From NCBI RefSeq assembly GCF_946463545.1, contig NZ_OX296583.1:186001-250000 (forward strand): a DNA stretch of 64,000 nucleotides, in the 5' to 3' direction. A model generated the notes under the pieces. That model worked only from the letters and a program-made list of their open reading frames with translations, was not told the DNA's origin and made no database searches. Source of the stretch: Methanothermococcus thermolithotrophicus DSM 2095. Lineage in GTDB: Archaea > AGJL01 > Methanococci > Methanococcales > Methanococcaceae. Position 1 is the stretch's first letter. Every line of letters begins with the position of its first letter. Positions 40,644 through 50,984 of the stretch are shown here, piece after piece. The translations under genes were made by a program, and so were the position numbers.

Positions 40644-41969
40644 ATGTTGGTTTCTTTTAACTTTGAAGTGCACCAACCACATAGATTGAAGAAATCTGTA
40701 GATATTGGTTGTAAAAATTTATGGGAACGGTATATTGATACGAATTTAAACAAGGATATTTTTAATAAAGTAGCCAATAAGTGTTATATACCCGCAAATA
40801 GGACTATTCTCGATTTAATTGATGAATATGACATTAAAGTATCCTACAGCATAACTGGAGTATTTTTAGAACAAGCCATGGAATTTAACGATGAGGTTTT
40901 AGATTTATTTAAGGATCTGGTAAAAACTGGAAATGTAGAGCTCATTGGAGAAACATACCACCACTCCCTTTCAAGCTTTTTTGAAGACCATGGTGAGTTT
41001 AGGGAAGATATAAAACTGCACCAAAAAATGATAAAAGAATTATTTGGTTATAAAACAGAGGTTTTCAGAAATACTGAATTAATATACAACAACAAAATAG
41101 CAGAAACTATCAAAGATTTAGGATTTAAAGGCATATTTACAGAAGGTACTGAAAGAATACTTGGATGGAAATCTCCAAATTACGTTTATAATGCACTCTG
41201 TGGACTAAAAGTCCTATTAAGAAATTATAAACTAAGCGATGATATAGGATTTAGGTTTTCTTGTCAAGATTGGGAAGAATATCCCTTAACTGCAGATAAA
41301 TATGCAACATGGCTTTCAAAAACTCCTGGAGACTGCATAAACCTTTATATGGATTATGAAACATTTGGGGAACACCAATGGAAAGATACGGGAATATTTG
41401 AATTTTTAAGACATCTTCCCCAAGAGCTCCAAAAATACGATCATATAGAATATGCCACCCCTTCTGAGATCTTGGAAAGATGCATCCCGAGGGGAAATAT
41501 TGATGTACATGAGTTTTCAACCATTTCTTGGGCAGATACTGAAAGAGATGTAAGTGCATGGATAGGCAATAGAATGCAGCAACTTTCATTTAGTAAATTA
41601 AAAGAGATAAGAGAACATCTTGGAAGATATATGTCAATGAAAGATAAAGAAAACCCTGAAAAATCGAAGCAAATTTCAAAAAATTCACCGATCGAGACAA
41701 ATTCCGAAAGGAATTTGTCGATTCACGAACCCAAAGGTTTCGTCGAGACTTTAGAATACAAAATATATAAAAACCTTCAAACAAGTGATAATTTATATTA
41801 CATGTGCACAAAAGGTTTCAATGACATGAATGTACATTCTTACTTCAGCCATTTTGAGAGTCCATTTGACGCTTATGCAGCATACTTAGATGTAATGTAT
41901 GACTTTAAAAACCACCTAATGATCGAACCTATTTTAAGAAAATATTTAAAATACAAAAACCATAAATAA
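40644..41969 (+). CDS. GH57 alpha-amylase-type enzyme carrying an in-frame palindromic repeat
   Basis: A 441-residue GH57 protein. HQPHR near residue 10 (region I), GETYHHS near 105 (region II), the nucleophile E145 in FRNTELIY and the acid D237 in MDYETFGEHQW are present. It degrades or rearranges glycogen in the cytoplasm. Residues about 340-369 (ISKNSPIETNSERNLSIHEP and following) are encoded by a palindromic repeat otherwise found between genes (41661-41750), apparently inserted without breaking the frame, past the catalytic core. ATG follows GGAGGATATT. Confidence 0.88.
   Translation: MLVSFNFEVHQPHRLKKSVDIGCKNLWERYIDTNLNKDIFNKVANKCYIPANRTILDLIDEYDIKVSYSITGVFLEQAMEFNDEVLDLFKDLVKTGNVELIGETYHHSLSSFFEDHGEFREDIKLHQKMIKELFGYKTEVFRNTELIYNNKIAETIKDLGFKGIFTEGTERILGWKSPNYVYNALCGLKVLLRNYKLSDDIGFRFSCQDWEEYPLTADKYATWLSKTPGDCINLYMDYETFGEHQWKDTGIFEFLRHLPQELQKYDHIEYATPSEILERCIPRGNIDVHEFSTISWADTERDVSAWIGNRMQQLSFSKLKEIREHLGRYMSMKDKENPEKSKQISKNSPIETNSERNLSIHEPKGFVETLEYKIYKNLQTSDNLYYMCTKGFNDMNVHSYFSHFESPFDAYAAYLDVMYDFKNHLMIEPILRKYLKYKNHK
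41661..41750 (+). repeat. Palindromic repeat R4 inside the GH57 coding sequence
   Basis: Contains GACAAATTCC-gaaa-GGAATTTGTC (41696-41719, perfect) and ACGAACCC-aaa-GGTTTCGT (41725-41743, one mismatch), preceded by ATCGAAGCAAAT and followed by CGAGA. The same word order (TCGAAGCAAAT, ACTCACGAA, GGTTTCGTCGAGA) occurs in intergenic cluster R5 at 51812-51866. The frame stays open through it. Confidence 0.85.
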
Positions 41970-42054
41970 CCTCCCTAAGAATTGAAATTAAAGCATGGAT
42001 ATAAACTTAGTTTTATCTAATCTTTATATAACACAAAACACGGAAAGTGGTAAA

Positions 42055-42735
42055 ATGGTTGGAATAAACACAGAAAAAGATTTTGACATTGAAAAATTCA
42101 AAAAGATGATAAACCCGAAAAGAAACGAAAATGAAAATAAGCCCAAAGTGATAGCAGTAGGACGCTCTAATGTTGGTAAATCCACTTTTGTAAGACTAAT
42201 GACTGGAAAAAGCGTTAGAGTTGGAAAAAAGCCGGGAGTCACATTGAAAATAAGAGAATACGATTTAGGAAACTATTTATTGGTTGACCTGCCAGGATTT
42301 GGATATATGCATGGGCTTGATAAAACAGCTCAAGAACAGATAAAAAATGAAATAATAAGATATATTGAGGATAATCAAAAATCTATTGTAGCTTCAGTTC
42401 TAATAATCGATGCAAAATCATTCCTTGAAATAGTTGAAAGATGGGATAAGAGAGGAGAAATACCAATAGACATTGAAATGTTCGACTTCTTAACTGAATT
42501 GGAACTCAACCCAATATTGGTTGTAAATAAGATGGATAAAATCAAACGAAATCAGTGGGACAGTCATCTTGATAAAATAGTTGAGACACTAGGATATCTT
42601 CCACCGTGGAGACAGTGGTTGGATTTTGTTGTTCCCACGATTTTAAAAAATGAAATTGGTTTAGAGGCTGTAAAAAATAAAATAAATTACCATGTCAGGT
42701 CATCAACTAAATCTGGCCGTTCTGCGGATGATTAA
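42055..42735 (+). CDS. engB: EngB-type GTP-binding protein
   Basis: A TRAFAC GTPase of about 226 residues. G1 [10 protein letters not shown]2-region [11 protein letters not shown]3 DLPGFGY, G4 NKMD and the C-terminal SA-like [10 protein letters not shown] are seen. EngB/YsxC proteins assist large-subunit assembly. I start at ATG 42055, since a CTTTATATAAC TATA-like box at about 42021-42031 predicts transcription start after the upstream ATG at 41995. The last residues (SGRSADD) are read from the left arm of an inverted repeat. Confidence 0.85.
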   Translation: MVGINTEKDFDIEKFKKMINPKRNENENKPKVIAVGRSNVGKSTFVRLMTGKSVRVGKKPGVTLKIREYDLGNYLLVDLPGFGYMHGLDKTAQEQIKNEIIRYIEDNQKSIVASVLIIDAKSFLEIVERWDKRGEIPIDIEMFDFLTELELNPILVVNKMDKIKRNQWDSHLDKIVETLGYLPPWRQWLDFVVPTILKNEIGLEAVKNKINYHVRSSTKSGRSADD

Positions 42736-42765
42736 CACTTACTGCAGAATGCAGAACGACCATAA
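42715..42765 (+). repeat. TIR-type element copy III at the engB 3' end
   Basis: GGCCGTTCTGC (42715-42725) and GCAGAACGACCATAA (42751-42765) are inverted arms 25 bp apart. They match the outer arms of the elements at 59867-59983 and 61537-61663 (TTATRGTCGTTCYRC). Only about 50 bp in all, so it may be a solo remnant or double as a terminator. Confidence 0.6.
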
Positions 42766-42918
42766 TTGAGCCCATACCGGGCCTGTTCACCATAATACCA
42801 AAAACAATAACAGAAAAGAAATAAACAAAGAAAGATTTATATACTATTAGATAGAGTTATAATTAGTTTTCTAAGATAGTTTTTTTATACTAAACACGAC
42901 GGATTATGGAGGAATATT

Positions 42919-43440
42919 ATGGCACTAAGACCAGGTAGATGTTACAGAAGCACAGATAAACAAGCATATACAAGAAAAGAATACGTAAGAGGAGTACCTC
43001 AGCCAAAAGTTGTTCACTACATAATGGGTAACTTAAGCTACGACTTCCCTGTAGAAGTGCATTTAGTATCTAAAAACGATGTTCAAATAAGACACAACGC
43101 ATTAGAATCAGCAAGGATCGCAGGAAACAAGTACATTTTAAGTAAATGTGGTAGGACAGGATACAAATTCCAAATAAGAGTGTACCCACACCAAATCTTA
43201 AGAGAAAACAAGATGGCTGCTGGAGCTGGGGCAGACAGGATTTCCGATGGTATGAGATTGGCATTCGGTAAACCTGTTGGAACCGCTGCAAGAGTTAAAA
43301 AAGGTCAAAAAATAATTACAATATACGTAAACCCTGACAAAGTTCAAGATGCTAAAGAAGCTCTAAGAAGAAGTGCTATGAAGCTCCCTACAGCATGTAA
43401 AATAGAAATAGGAAAAGGAGCAGAATTAGTTAAAAATTAA
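42919..43440 (+). CDS. rpl10e: 50S ribosomal protein L10e (uL16)
   Basis: A 173-residue large-subunit protein, the archaeal counterpart of bacterial L16. [25 protein letters not shown] and the [19 protein letters not shown] loop identify it. It sits near the central protuberance and helps place tRNA. It has its own promoter (GATTTATATACT, about 42834-42845), and ATG follows GGAGGAATATT. Standing alone outside the main ribosomal clusters is normal for this gene. Confidence 0.96.
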   Translation: MALRPGRCYRSTDKQAYTRKEYVRGVPQPKVVHYIMGNLSYDFPVEVHLVSKNDVQIRHNALESARIAGNKYILSKCGRTGYKFQIRVYPHQILRENKMAAGAGADRISDGMRLAFGKPVGTAARVKKGQKIITIYVNPDKVQDAKEALRRSAMKLPTACKIEIGKGAELVKN

Positions 43441-43464
43441 ATAATATAAATTATTTTTTATTTA

Positions 43465-44742
43465 TTATTCATCTTCTTCAGGCACTTCAGCTCTTATAAA
43501 CTCTTTTTTACCTTTTCTAAAACTTATGGTTGCGTCAATACCTATTTTTGCTGTTAATTTATTTTTGTGATCTGCAGAAGGGTCTAAAGATGAACCCTTG
43601 GCACCTTTAATTATTATAACGTCTTCATCAGCCTGAGCTCTTGTTGCAATTGCATATTCAACATCGTTTGGATCGTAGATATTAATATCATCATCAACAA
43701 TTACAACGTGTTTTAAACTTGGATGTGCAGCAAGTGCAGCAAGTATGGCGTTTTTACCGTCCCCTTCTGTTTTCTTCTCAATTGAAACTACGGCATGAAG
43801 CCAGCAACATCCCCCTTCTGTTAAGGCAACATTTTTGATTGATGGAACTGTGTTTCTAACCCCTTTGTAAATTCTTGGTTCCTGAGGTAGCCCCATAAGT
43901 ATTTTGTGTTCAGTCCCTCCAGGAAGTAAAGCATGGAAAATTGGTTTCTCTTTCCTTCTCAAGGATGTGATTTTTATTACTGGTTGTTTCCTAACTATAT
44001 CGTATGTTCCGGTTATATCAACAAATGGTCCCTCATCATCCATTTCTTTCGTTATCTTTCCCTCAATTATAAATTCAGCTTCAGGAACTTCTAAATCTAC
44101 AGTTTCACATTTAACCAATTTTAAAGGTTTTCCCATTAACGCTGATGCATACTTTAACTCATTGAATGATATATCTCCAGAAGTGGAAGCTGCCAAAAGC
44201 ACTGCAGGATGAACACCTATGGCAATTGCTACATCAACGTCTCCTTTTTCAATATTCTTTGTATAGATGTAATGCAAGTGTCTCTGTTCTACCATTCTTA
44301 TTACTAAACTACCGTCTTCTTTAACTAAAATTCTATGTATTGATGCATTTATCCCGTGTTCTTTATCCTTGACTATAACTACCCCAGAAGTTAGATAAGG
44401 TCCTGCATCTTTGCCATAGTATGTAGGTATTGGATATTCGTTTATCTTTTCCAAATCATCTTTAACGTATAATTTATTTAGGTCATCATCCACTACCAAT
44501 TCTCCACTCTTTTCATTATCCATGGCTTTAATCATGTGTTTCATTAAATCTTCCTGATTTATCCCTAGGCTCTTTGCAATAACTTCCCTAGTACAAAGAT
44601 TACCAATAACCTCATAACCGTTTACATCTTTTATATAAACTGGTTTTCCATCGTTTTCTTTTAAAATCCTTGAAACTCCATATTTTTTAGTAGATTTTTC
44701 CACCATTACTTTATCAATTGAATCTATTAGCTCTCTTAACAT
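43465..44742 (-). CDS. UbiD-family decarboxylase (probable anhydromevalonate phosphate decarboxylase)
   Basis: About 425 residues, prenylated-FMN dependent UbiD fold. Key segments: YLTSGVVIVKDKEHGINASIHRI, MVEQRHLHYI, AIAIGVHPAVLLAASTS, EAEFIIEGKI and the acidic core EGPFVDITGTYD; also IVDDDINIYDPNDVEYAIATR. Archaea use a UbiD homologue to decarboxylate trans-anhydromevalonate 5-phosphate in isoprenoid synthesis, the best guess for a single-copy archaeal UbiD. Start ATG 44740-44742 with GGTGG upstream. Confidence 0.85.
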   Translation of the reverse strand: MLRELIDSIDKVMVEKSTKKYGVSRILKENDGKPVYIKDVNGYEVIGNLCTREVIAKSLGINQEDLMKHMIKAMDNEKSGELVVDDDLNKLYVKDDLEKINEYPIPTYYGKDAGPYLTSGVVIVKDKEHGINASIHRILVKEDGSLVIRMVEQRHLHYIYTKNIEKGDVDVAIAIGVHPAVLLAASTSGDISFNELKYASALMGKPLKLVKCETVDLEVPEAEFIIEGKITKEMDDEGPFVDITGTYDIVRKQPVIKITSLRRKEKPIFHALLPGGTEHKILMGLPQEPRIYKGVRNTVPSIKNVALTEGGCCWLHAVVSIEKKTEGDGKNAILAALAAHPSLKHVVIVDDDINIYDPNDVEYAIATRAQADEDVIIIKGAKGSSLDPSADHKNKLTAKIGIDATISFRKGKKEFIRAEVPEEDE

Positions 44743-45035
44743 ATAACCACCTATCATTTACAGTTTAGTATATAGCAGTTTACGTTTACGTCATGATACA
44801 TATAGACATTCAATAATTTAATAAAATTTAAAACATCCTCTAAAAATTACAAAAATCATAATTTATTAGATTTATAAACCTATAAACAACTATACTTTAA
44901 AATAGTATATAAATATACATAAAACACTTAAAAGAAGCTCGTACTATATATTCGTAAAAATAGCAAATCACGCTTTTCAACTATGACTACAGAGAATGTA
45001 GTAAGGTTCTTAGACCCTAAATACTTCAATCGAGT

Positions 45036-45317
45036 CTATCTCTTTTTCCTGGCGATTTCCTTACCTACCTTTTCCCCAGTATCTTTTAACCTACTCGCCA
45101 CACTTCTTGGAACATTTCCATTTTCAGAAAGTATCTTTGCGATACTACTTGAAAGTAAAAATATGGCATAGGTATGTTCTGATTTTGTTCTATGAATGTG
45201 ATGAGGATGAATATTCAACTCATCATACTTTGCAAAATCCTCACTAAACTTCCCATTTAAATTTTTTCTCATATAAACCAAAAGTTGGTGTAACTGGATG
45301 AGCTCATCTTTATGCAT
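45036..45317 (-). CDS. UPF0058 family protein
   Basis: A 93-residue helical protein: MHKDELIQLHQLLVYMRKNL, then a His-rich NIHPHHIHRTKSEHTYAIFLL and a basic C-terminus (GKEIARKKR). This matches the archaeal UPF0058 family, whose function is unknown. The start with GGGTGGTTGC before ATG is better than the ATG four codons earlier. It lies 15 bp after the dnaG stop region on the same strand and could share its transcript. Confidence 0.82.
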   Translation of the reverse strand: MHKDELIQLHQLLVYMRKNLNGKFSEDFAKYDELNIHPHHIHRTKSEHTYAIFLLSSSIAKILSENGNVPRSVASRLKDTGEKVGKEIARKKR

Positions 45318-45344
45318 GCAACCACCCAAAAAGTTATAAAAATA

Positions 45345-46727
45345 TTAAGCTAGTATTTCGTCAAAAGAAAACAATCTTAAATCCACAGGTTTTTTAGTAA
45401 CCTTTATTTCCCTCCCTACTATAAGGGGTGTCTTTCCATAAAGTAAATCAACGATTCTCTGAGTAATTGGCCCATCTACAACGAGGAAATCCATATTATC
45501 TATATTTTTTATGTTATTTAATATATCCTTAAGATCCTTAATTTCCTCATCCCCATTAATTATCACTTTTACCATACTGGTCCCCATAACTTCCCTAACA
45601 GCAGATTTAATATTATCAAATTTGTTTTTCTCAGTTTTCTCAGTTTTAATTCTATCCACTGGTTCGGAAACTGCAATATCTTGGGCCGGCGTACATTTTT
45701 TCTCCCCAGTTTGGCAAGAAGTCTCAACTGAGTTTTCAATATGACTTATGTGATTTATATTATCTTGAGTATCAGCGACTGAATTGGGTGAAACCCCTTG
45801 GCTTTCGCCATGTTCTGTTTGTACGCACCCATGACTTGAAGATTTTTCATGTTTTTGTTCCGCAGGGGATTCCTCTGCAATACTGCCTAGAATATCATCT
45901 TTAATAACGCTACCTGGATGAAACACCTGTTCAACAGGTATTTTTGATCTTAAACACTTTACTATCTCTTTTTTAGAAAGCTCTTCAACTTCTCTTCCAT
46001 GCGGAGCTCTTGCAATACAGTCAACATCACATGTTTGAAGTAATTCCTTTAATATTAGCTCTCCGCCCCTATCCCCATCTGTGAATACAGTTGTAGTTTT
46101 CTTTTTTGAGAGCTCCACTATAGTCTTAGGTACCGAGGTACCTTCAACTGCAATAACGTTCTTTATTCCACATCTTAAGAGATTCAAAACATCTGCCCTT
46201 CCTTCAACCACAATTATTGCATCAGAATAATCAATGTTAGGTCCTGCAGGAAGTTTTTCGTCACCATACTCTATTATCTCTTCAGTCCGTATCTGCTCTT
46301 TTATTTCCTCTGTAATTTCATAGGTATCCATCATATTGTCCATAAGGGACCTTAAAATATCTCTTGCCCTGTTCGTTATGTACTGTCTCTTTGTAACACG
46401 AATATCTTCAACATAAGTTACTTTAACAGTTGCTAGGCAGGGTCCGACCCTATCAATTGTTTCCAATGTTGCTGCAAGTATGGATGTCTCAACTTTATCT
46501 AAACTCGATGGAAGTGTTATCTTTGCAAAGGACTTCCCGTTCACATTTTCAAGTTCAACATCTATTCTTCCTATTCTTCCGCTTTTTTGAAGATCTCTTA
46601 AATCAAGTTCACTACTTAGCAACCCTTCTGTCTGCCCAAATATTGCCCCTATAACATCATGTTTTTCTACGTATCCATCAGCCATGAGCTCTGCATAAAT
46701 AATATATTTGGTAGTACCTAGATCCAT
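45345..46727 (-). CDS. dnaG: Archaeal DnaG (primase-like, exosome-associated)
   Basis: A 460-residue protein. The N-terminal domain begins [24 protein letters not shown]; the Toprim domain is [26 protein letters not shown] (about residue 170) with FTDGDRGG (about 215). Archaeal DnaG binds the RNA exosome via its ends and has primase activity in vitro. Residues about 285-370 are a low-complexity Ser/Glu/His/Thr linker. The C-terminal domain ([23 protein letters not shown]) is intact. ATG follows GGAGGTTTATTT. Confidence 0.93.
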   Translation of the reverse strand: MDLGTTKYIIYAELMADGYVEKHDVIGAIFGQTEGLLSSELDLRDLQKSGRIGRIDVELENVNGKSFAKITLPSSLDKVETSILAATLETIDRVGPCLATVKVTYVEDIRVTKRQYITNRARDILRSLMDNMMDTYEITEEIKEQIRTEEIIEYGDEKLPAGPNIDYSDAIIVVEGRADVLNLLRCGIKNVIAVEGTSVPKTIVELSKKKTTTVFTDGDRGGELILKELLQTCDVDCIARAPHGREVEELSKKEIVKCLRSKIPVEQVFHPGSVIKDDILGSIAEESPAEQKHEKSSSHGCVQTEHGESQGVSPNSVADTQDNINHISHIENSVETSCQTGEKKCTPAQDIAVSEPVDRIKTEKTEKNKFDNIKSAVREVMGTSMVKVIINGDEEIKDLKDILNNIKNIDNMDFLVVDGPITQRIVDLLYGKTPLIVGREIKVTKKPVDLRLFSFDEILA

Positions 46728-46914
46728 AAATAAACCTCCTGAAACTTATAAACCTACCCGCCTCACAAACCTAGATTCTCATATACCAAAATATTCGTTT
46801 TGATAATATTTTAGATTATCGTCTTTTTATATAAATAATGATCTATTAACCATCTAGTACCTTTGTGGACGATAGAACACGATGATAGAACAATGGTAAT
46901 GACATAAAATCACA

Positions 46915-46936
46915 CAACCGAAAAGTTTATATATGA
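46915..46936 (+). promoter_or_regulatory. BRE/TATA promoter of the tRNA-Gly pair
   Basis: CACAACCGAAAAGTTTATAT and two further bases, the same 22 bp as upstream of tRNA-Cys. It lies about 55 bp before the first tRNA-Gly and should start transcription near 46960. Confidence 0.85.
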
Positions 46937-46989
46937 GATAGTACATTCTATTGTTTGCCCTTGAAACGGGGAAAATAGAAGGAAACATA

Positions 46990-47062
46990 GCGGCCTTGAT
47001 GTAGCCTGGTATCATACGGCCCTGCCACGGCCGATACCCGGGTTCAAATCCCGGAGGCCGCA
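46990..47062 (+). tRNA. tRNA-Gly (GCC)
   Basis: Acceptor GCGGCCT pairs with AGGCCGC, discriminator A. Anticodon stem CGGCC/GGCCG holds loop CTGCCAC, giving GCC. No CCA encoded. First of two tRNA-Gly genes 16 bp apart in one transcript. Confidence 0.96.
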
Positions 47063-47078
47063 TTGAAAAATTTTATGT

Positions 47079-47151
47079 GCGCCAGTGGTGTAGCCTGGTA
47101 TCACTCTGGCCTTCCAAGCCAGTAACTCGGGTTCAAATCCCGACTGGCGCA
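47079..47151 (+). tRNA. tRNA-Gly (UCC)
   Basis: Acceptor GCGCCAG pairs with CTGGCGC, discriminator A. Anticodon stem CTGGC/GCCAG holds loop CTTCCAA, giving TCC. D and T arms closely resemble those of the preceding tRNA-Gly. CTTTTTATTTT follows and probably ends the transcript. Confidence 0.96.
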
Positions 47152-47339
47152 CTTTTTATTTTAGATGGTTATATTTATAAGTTTATATATATGGATAATA
47201 TAAAATAATATATATTTTAACTACTATTTTTTTATTATATTCAATTATATCAATTATGCAATGATATTCATTCAAAAAATGTGAATAGGTGGCTAATTTT
47301 TAGGCTATTTTAAACAAAATTAAAAATCTGAGGGGGAAT

Positions 47340-48182
47340 ATGAGGTTTTTAAAATATAAAAAATATGCCAGTTTATTTTTAGCATCTTCAGTTACTTTGG
47401 TTATTTTATCGACACTGGGACAGTTTGCTGATTTTGGAAACAACAATCACGACGATATTCCTTCTGAAAACATTGAAAACGCTAAAAATAGCAGCTACAT
47501 AAACAGCACTACAGATAATACAGAACATGAATCTCAAAAACCTATCCTACTTGTGCATGATGTGTCTCCTCCCTACTTCGATGAGCTAAAAGAAATTGTA
47601 GAAATTATCGATAAACACAATTATGGCAGAAGTACAGTTTTATTCGTGATTCCAGACTTTGAAAACATGACATATGACGGAAAATGGGATTTAAGAAAAA
47701 ATAAAGAATTTGTAGATTATCTCCACGAATTAAAAGAAAGAGGCTATAGGATTGAGCTTCATGGATACAAACATACATACCATGAATTTAAATGTCCAAA
47801 AAATATGGCTTTAGATAAACTTCAAAAAGCAACTATTATTATGAGAGATTGTGGTTTTAACAATACGACACTATTTCTTCCGCCTGCATGGGCATTGAGC
47901 AACGAATCCATAGAAATACTTACAGAAAACAACTATACAATAATACTAACTGACAAAATTATCCTTCCAAACGGCACTACCAAGAAAATTTCAAATCATG
48001 AATATACCTGGTATCTTAAAAATCACAGTGTAGAATCGTATCTAAAAAAAGCTAAATTGGACTACTATATTGCATCCAAGAATAAAATCCCATACTATAT
48101 CTCGATGCATCCTGGTGTTGTTAATTATGGTGGGGGGCCAATATTTTTAGATAAATTTTTAAATGAAACTGAAAAAATGTAA
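47340..48182 (+). CDS. Membrane-anchored polysaccharide deacetylase-like protein (DUF2334)
   Basis: A 280-residue protein. An N-terminal hydrophobic segment (about 10-30) without an obvious cleavage site suggests an outward-facing anchored domain, followed by an Asn/Ser/Thr-rich linker with NSS and NST glycosylation sequons. The catalytic domain has LLVHDVSPPY (HD metal motif) and IELHGYKHTYHEF (HxxxH), the NodB/DUF2334 metal site. It probably removes acetyl or a similar group from a surface glycan; no target is known. ATG follows GAGGGGGAAT. Confidence 0.82.
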   Translation: MRFLKYKKYASLFLASSVTLVILSTLGQFADFGNNNHDDIPSENIENAKNSSYINSTTDNTEHESQKPILLVHDVSPPYFDELKEIVEIIDKHNYGRSTVLFVIPDFENMTYDGKWDLRKNKEFVDYLHELKERGYRIELHGYKHTYHEFKCPKNMALDKLQKATIIMRDCGFNNTTLFLPPAWALSNESIEILTENNYTIILTDKIILPNGTTKKISNHEYTWYLKNHSVESYLKKAKLDYYIASKNKIPYYISMHPGVVNYGGGPIFLDKFLNETEKM

Positions 48183-48213
48183 AAAAGAGATTTTTATATT
48201 TATTTTAATTAAT

Positions 48214-50727
48214 TTATTTTTTTGTTTTTCTGCCATTGTTTTTGTTGCTTTTGTTACCTTTAACTTTTTTAGATGTTTGATTTTTATAAGGATTTTCTAT
48301 CTTTCTTTTTATTTTGGCAGTTTCAGCTGATTTATTCTCATTAAATATGTATGCTATCCTTTCCATAGCATCCAAAATTTTGATTGTATTTTCTAAATAG
48401 GAATAAATATCCCCAACATAAGTTTGAAGCCTGAAATTCTCATAAAGTATTCTTGAGATTTGTAGTGGTGTTTTTTTATTCATCCTTAAATTAAGGATAC
48501 TCTTTGAAATATGGCGTATTATATCCTCCTCAATCATACCATCAAATTCAATCATCCATAATGTTACCTCATCCCTCAGAGCTCTGTCTTTTATTTTTTC
48601 AAAGTTTTCCTTTATAATTTCAAAGGCATCTACAAACTTTGTAGGAATGTTTGAATTGATAACTTTGGACAGCTTATTTTTAAGATTGTTTGGAACGTAT
48701 ATGCTTTCAAATGGAGATATTAGAACTGCCAAATCAATAACATCCATGTTTAAATTGTTTCTAATATTTTCAGCATCTTTTGGATAAAGAAAAGACACTG
48801 CCGTAGCATAACCGTACTTTGTAATACGTATATTTTTATTTTTACCGCCATCGTAGTTTAGGCTTATCATCTCATAACTATCCAGTTTTTCAAGGACATA
48901 ATCCAAATCTAAATTTCGTCCCATAAGTGGAACTTTATTTATTTCCCATTTGTCAACTGATTTCTTGTATCTTTGAATGGAGGATATTGTTGACAGTACT
49001 TGCTCCAATTCTTCATCTTCATTATACTCGATAAAAACATCTGCAGGTTCTGAGTTTAAAAGTTTAAACGCAATTTCATCCTCTGTTAATTCCATCTTAG
49101 CGTGGTATTTTCTTCCAATCTCAACAAGCATATAGACCTTTCCTGTGTCATGCATTCCCTTTCTTCCAGCCCTTCCACACATCTGTTGAAATTCAGAAGG
49201 ATTTAACCAATCTCCACCCATGGCCAAACTTTCGAGAACTACCGTGGATGCAGGGAAATCCACACCTGCTGCAAGAGCTGCGGTGGTTACTACACACATG
49301 GTTCTTTGATTTAAAAAATCGTCCTCAACTTTTCTTCTTTTGGAATATTCCATCCCACCGTGATAGTAGTCAGCTTTTATGCCCTTTGTATTCAAAAAGT
49401 TGGAGATGTATTCTGCCCTCTTTCTTGAGTAAGTAAATATTAAGCTCTGACCTCTAAAACCATATTTTGACCTACTGTTAAATTCCTTTTTGACAATATC
49501 TTTTATTAAATTAAGTTTGTTGTATTCGTTCTTCGCAAAAATAAGGTGCCTCTCAAGTGGAACAGGTCTGCCGTTGTAGATAACCACGTTTGCACCTAAC
49601 TTCTTTGAAAGTTCTTCGGGATTACCTATTGTAGCAGATAGATAGATCATTTGACATTTGAACAGATGTCTAAGCCTACCTATTAAACCATCCAATCGAG
49701 CTCCCCTTTCTTCCATATTCAAAGAATGAACCTCATCGATTACTACGGTACCTATATCCCTCAACTTCCCAGACCTAATCATAAAATCTATTCCTTCGTA
49801 GGTACCTACAATAATATCCGAATTTATATCGGTATTAATATCCGAGTATTTACCTTCAGATAATCTACCTGTTCCAACTCTTAAACTAACCGATAAGCCT
49901 ATTTTTTCATATCGTTCTTTAAATTCAAGATACTTCTGGTTTGCCAGTGCCACCAAAGGTACTAAAAATAGAAACCTTCCCTTACCTTCAATTAAATTCT
50001 TTATACCTGCAAGTTCTCCGATTAAAGTCTTTCCTGAAGAAGTTGCCGATGTTATTATTAGATTTTCTCCTTTTAGAAGTCCTCCCTTCACTGAAAGAGT
50101 TTGAACTGGAAGGAGCTCTTTTATACCTCTCTCAACTATAACCTCTTTTAGTTCATCAGGTATTGGGAGCTCATCTACCTTGTAGTTCTCAATTTTATCT
50201 TCTTCACTACTCGTTAAAACATCGTATTTAGTTAAGTCAGGATTATCCAGTGGATTGGCTGTTTTAAAAAGACTTAGTACTTTATTTGCATCTTTAAATC
50301 TCCTTAAAAGCTTTCTAATGAACTCTTCGTTAATGTCGATCTCATTTTTTATTTCATCTAACACACATTCAAGACAGACTTCGCTGTTATAAAGACGATA
50401 TTTCTCCTTAATCTCATTATAATTTCCCTTAATAATACAGAACGGACAGAGCTCTATATATCCATACTTTAGGTTATTTTGCTTTAAAAATTCTTCAAGT
50501 TTTAATGATTCTTCGTCCTTACTTAAAAGTAACTTACTATTTCTGATAATATTCAGGAGCTTCGACGGCTGGATAGGTTTTACATTGTTTTCCTTTTCTT
50601 CTCTACATTTATAAAAAACCGTCCTGTTTCCCGCCTTTCTCAAAAGTCCATAGTACGTTTTTTCATCGGTTAAATCCACAATTTCAATCTCATCCTTTTT
50701 CTTTTTTAATTTCCGCATGATAAGCAT
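48214..50727 (-). CDS. Large archaeal DEAD/DEAH-box helicase (Hel308/Ski2-like core)
   Basis: About 837 residues. The N-terminal about 200 residues hold paired cysteines (CPFC and CLEC, about 40 residues apart) that may bind zinc. The core shows TSATSSGKTLIGE, FLVPLVALANQK, VGTYEGIDF, DEVH, YLSATIGNPEEL, FTYSRKRAEYIS, VTTAALAAGVDFPA and FQQMCGRAGRKG, then a winged-helix/ratchet-like region and a Lys/Asn-rich tail. It is a euryarchaeal family of unclear nucleic-acid substrate. Start ATG 50725-50727, with GGTGATT before it. Confidence 0.85.
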   Translation of the reverse strand: MLIMRKLKKKKDEIEIVDLTDEKTYYGLLRKAGNRTVFYKCREEKENNVKPIQPSKLLNIIRNSKLLLSKDEESLKLEEFLKQNNLKYGYIELCPFCIIKGNYNEIKEKYRLYNSEVCLECVLDEIKNEIDINEEFIRKLLRRFKDANKVLSLFKTANPLDNPDLTKYDVLTSSEEDKIENYKVDELPIPDELKEVIVERGIKELLPVQTLSVKGGLLKGENLIITSATSSGKTLIGELAGIKNLIEGKGRFLFLVPLVALANQKYLEFKERYEKIGLSVSLRVGTGRLSEGKYSDINTDINSDIIVGTYEGIDFMIRSGKLRDIGTVVIDEVHSLNMEERGARLDGLIGRLRHLFKCQMIYLSATIGNPEELSKKLGANVVIYNGRPVPLERHLIFAKNEYNKLNLIKDIVKKEFNSRSKYGFRGQSLIFTYSRKRAEYISNFLNTKGIKADYYHGGMEYSKRRKVEDDFLNQRTMCVVTTAALAAGVDFPASTVVLESLAMGGDWLNPSEFQQMCGRAGRKGMHDTGKVYMLVEIGRKYHAKMELTEDEIAFKLLNSEPADVFIEYNEDEELEQVLSTISSIQRYKKSVDKWEINKVPLMGRNLDLDYVLEKLDSYEMISLNYDGGKNKNIRITKYGYATAVSFLYPKDAENIRNNLNMDVIDLAVLISPFESIYVPNNLKNKLSKVINSNIPTKFVDAFEIIKENFEKIKDRALRDEVTLWMIEFDGMIEEDIIRHISKSILNLRMNKKTPLQISRILYENFRLQTYVGDIYSYLENTIKILDAMERIAYIFNENKSAETAKIKRKIENPYKNQTSKKVKGNKSNKNNGRKTKK

Positions 50728-50984
50728 GATAATCACCAAAGTATTTACTAATATTTTCCATTATTTGTTTTGACTAAGAAACTGATTAAATAAAAGGTAT
50801 AAAAGTTATAAAATGTTATATATTAGTTCATCTCGTATATCTTTCAATGAGTAATAATTTTTTTAATAATTAATGAATTTTTATTCTTAACAATCCCATA
50901 TCTTGGTTTTTAATAAAATTATATGTATTAAATAGTAGAGATAAACTATAGTTTGGGAGCATATATTCCAATAGGGTGGTGAAA

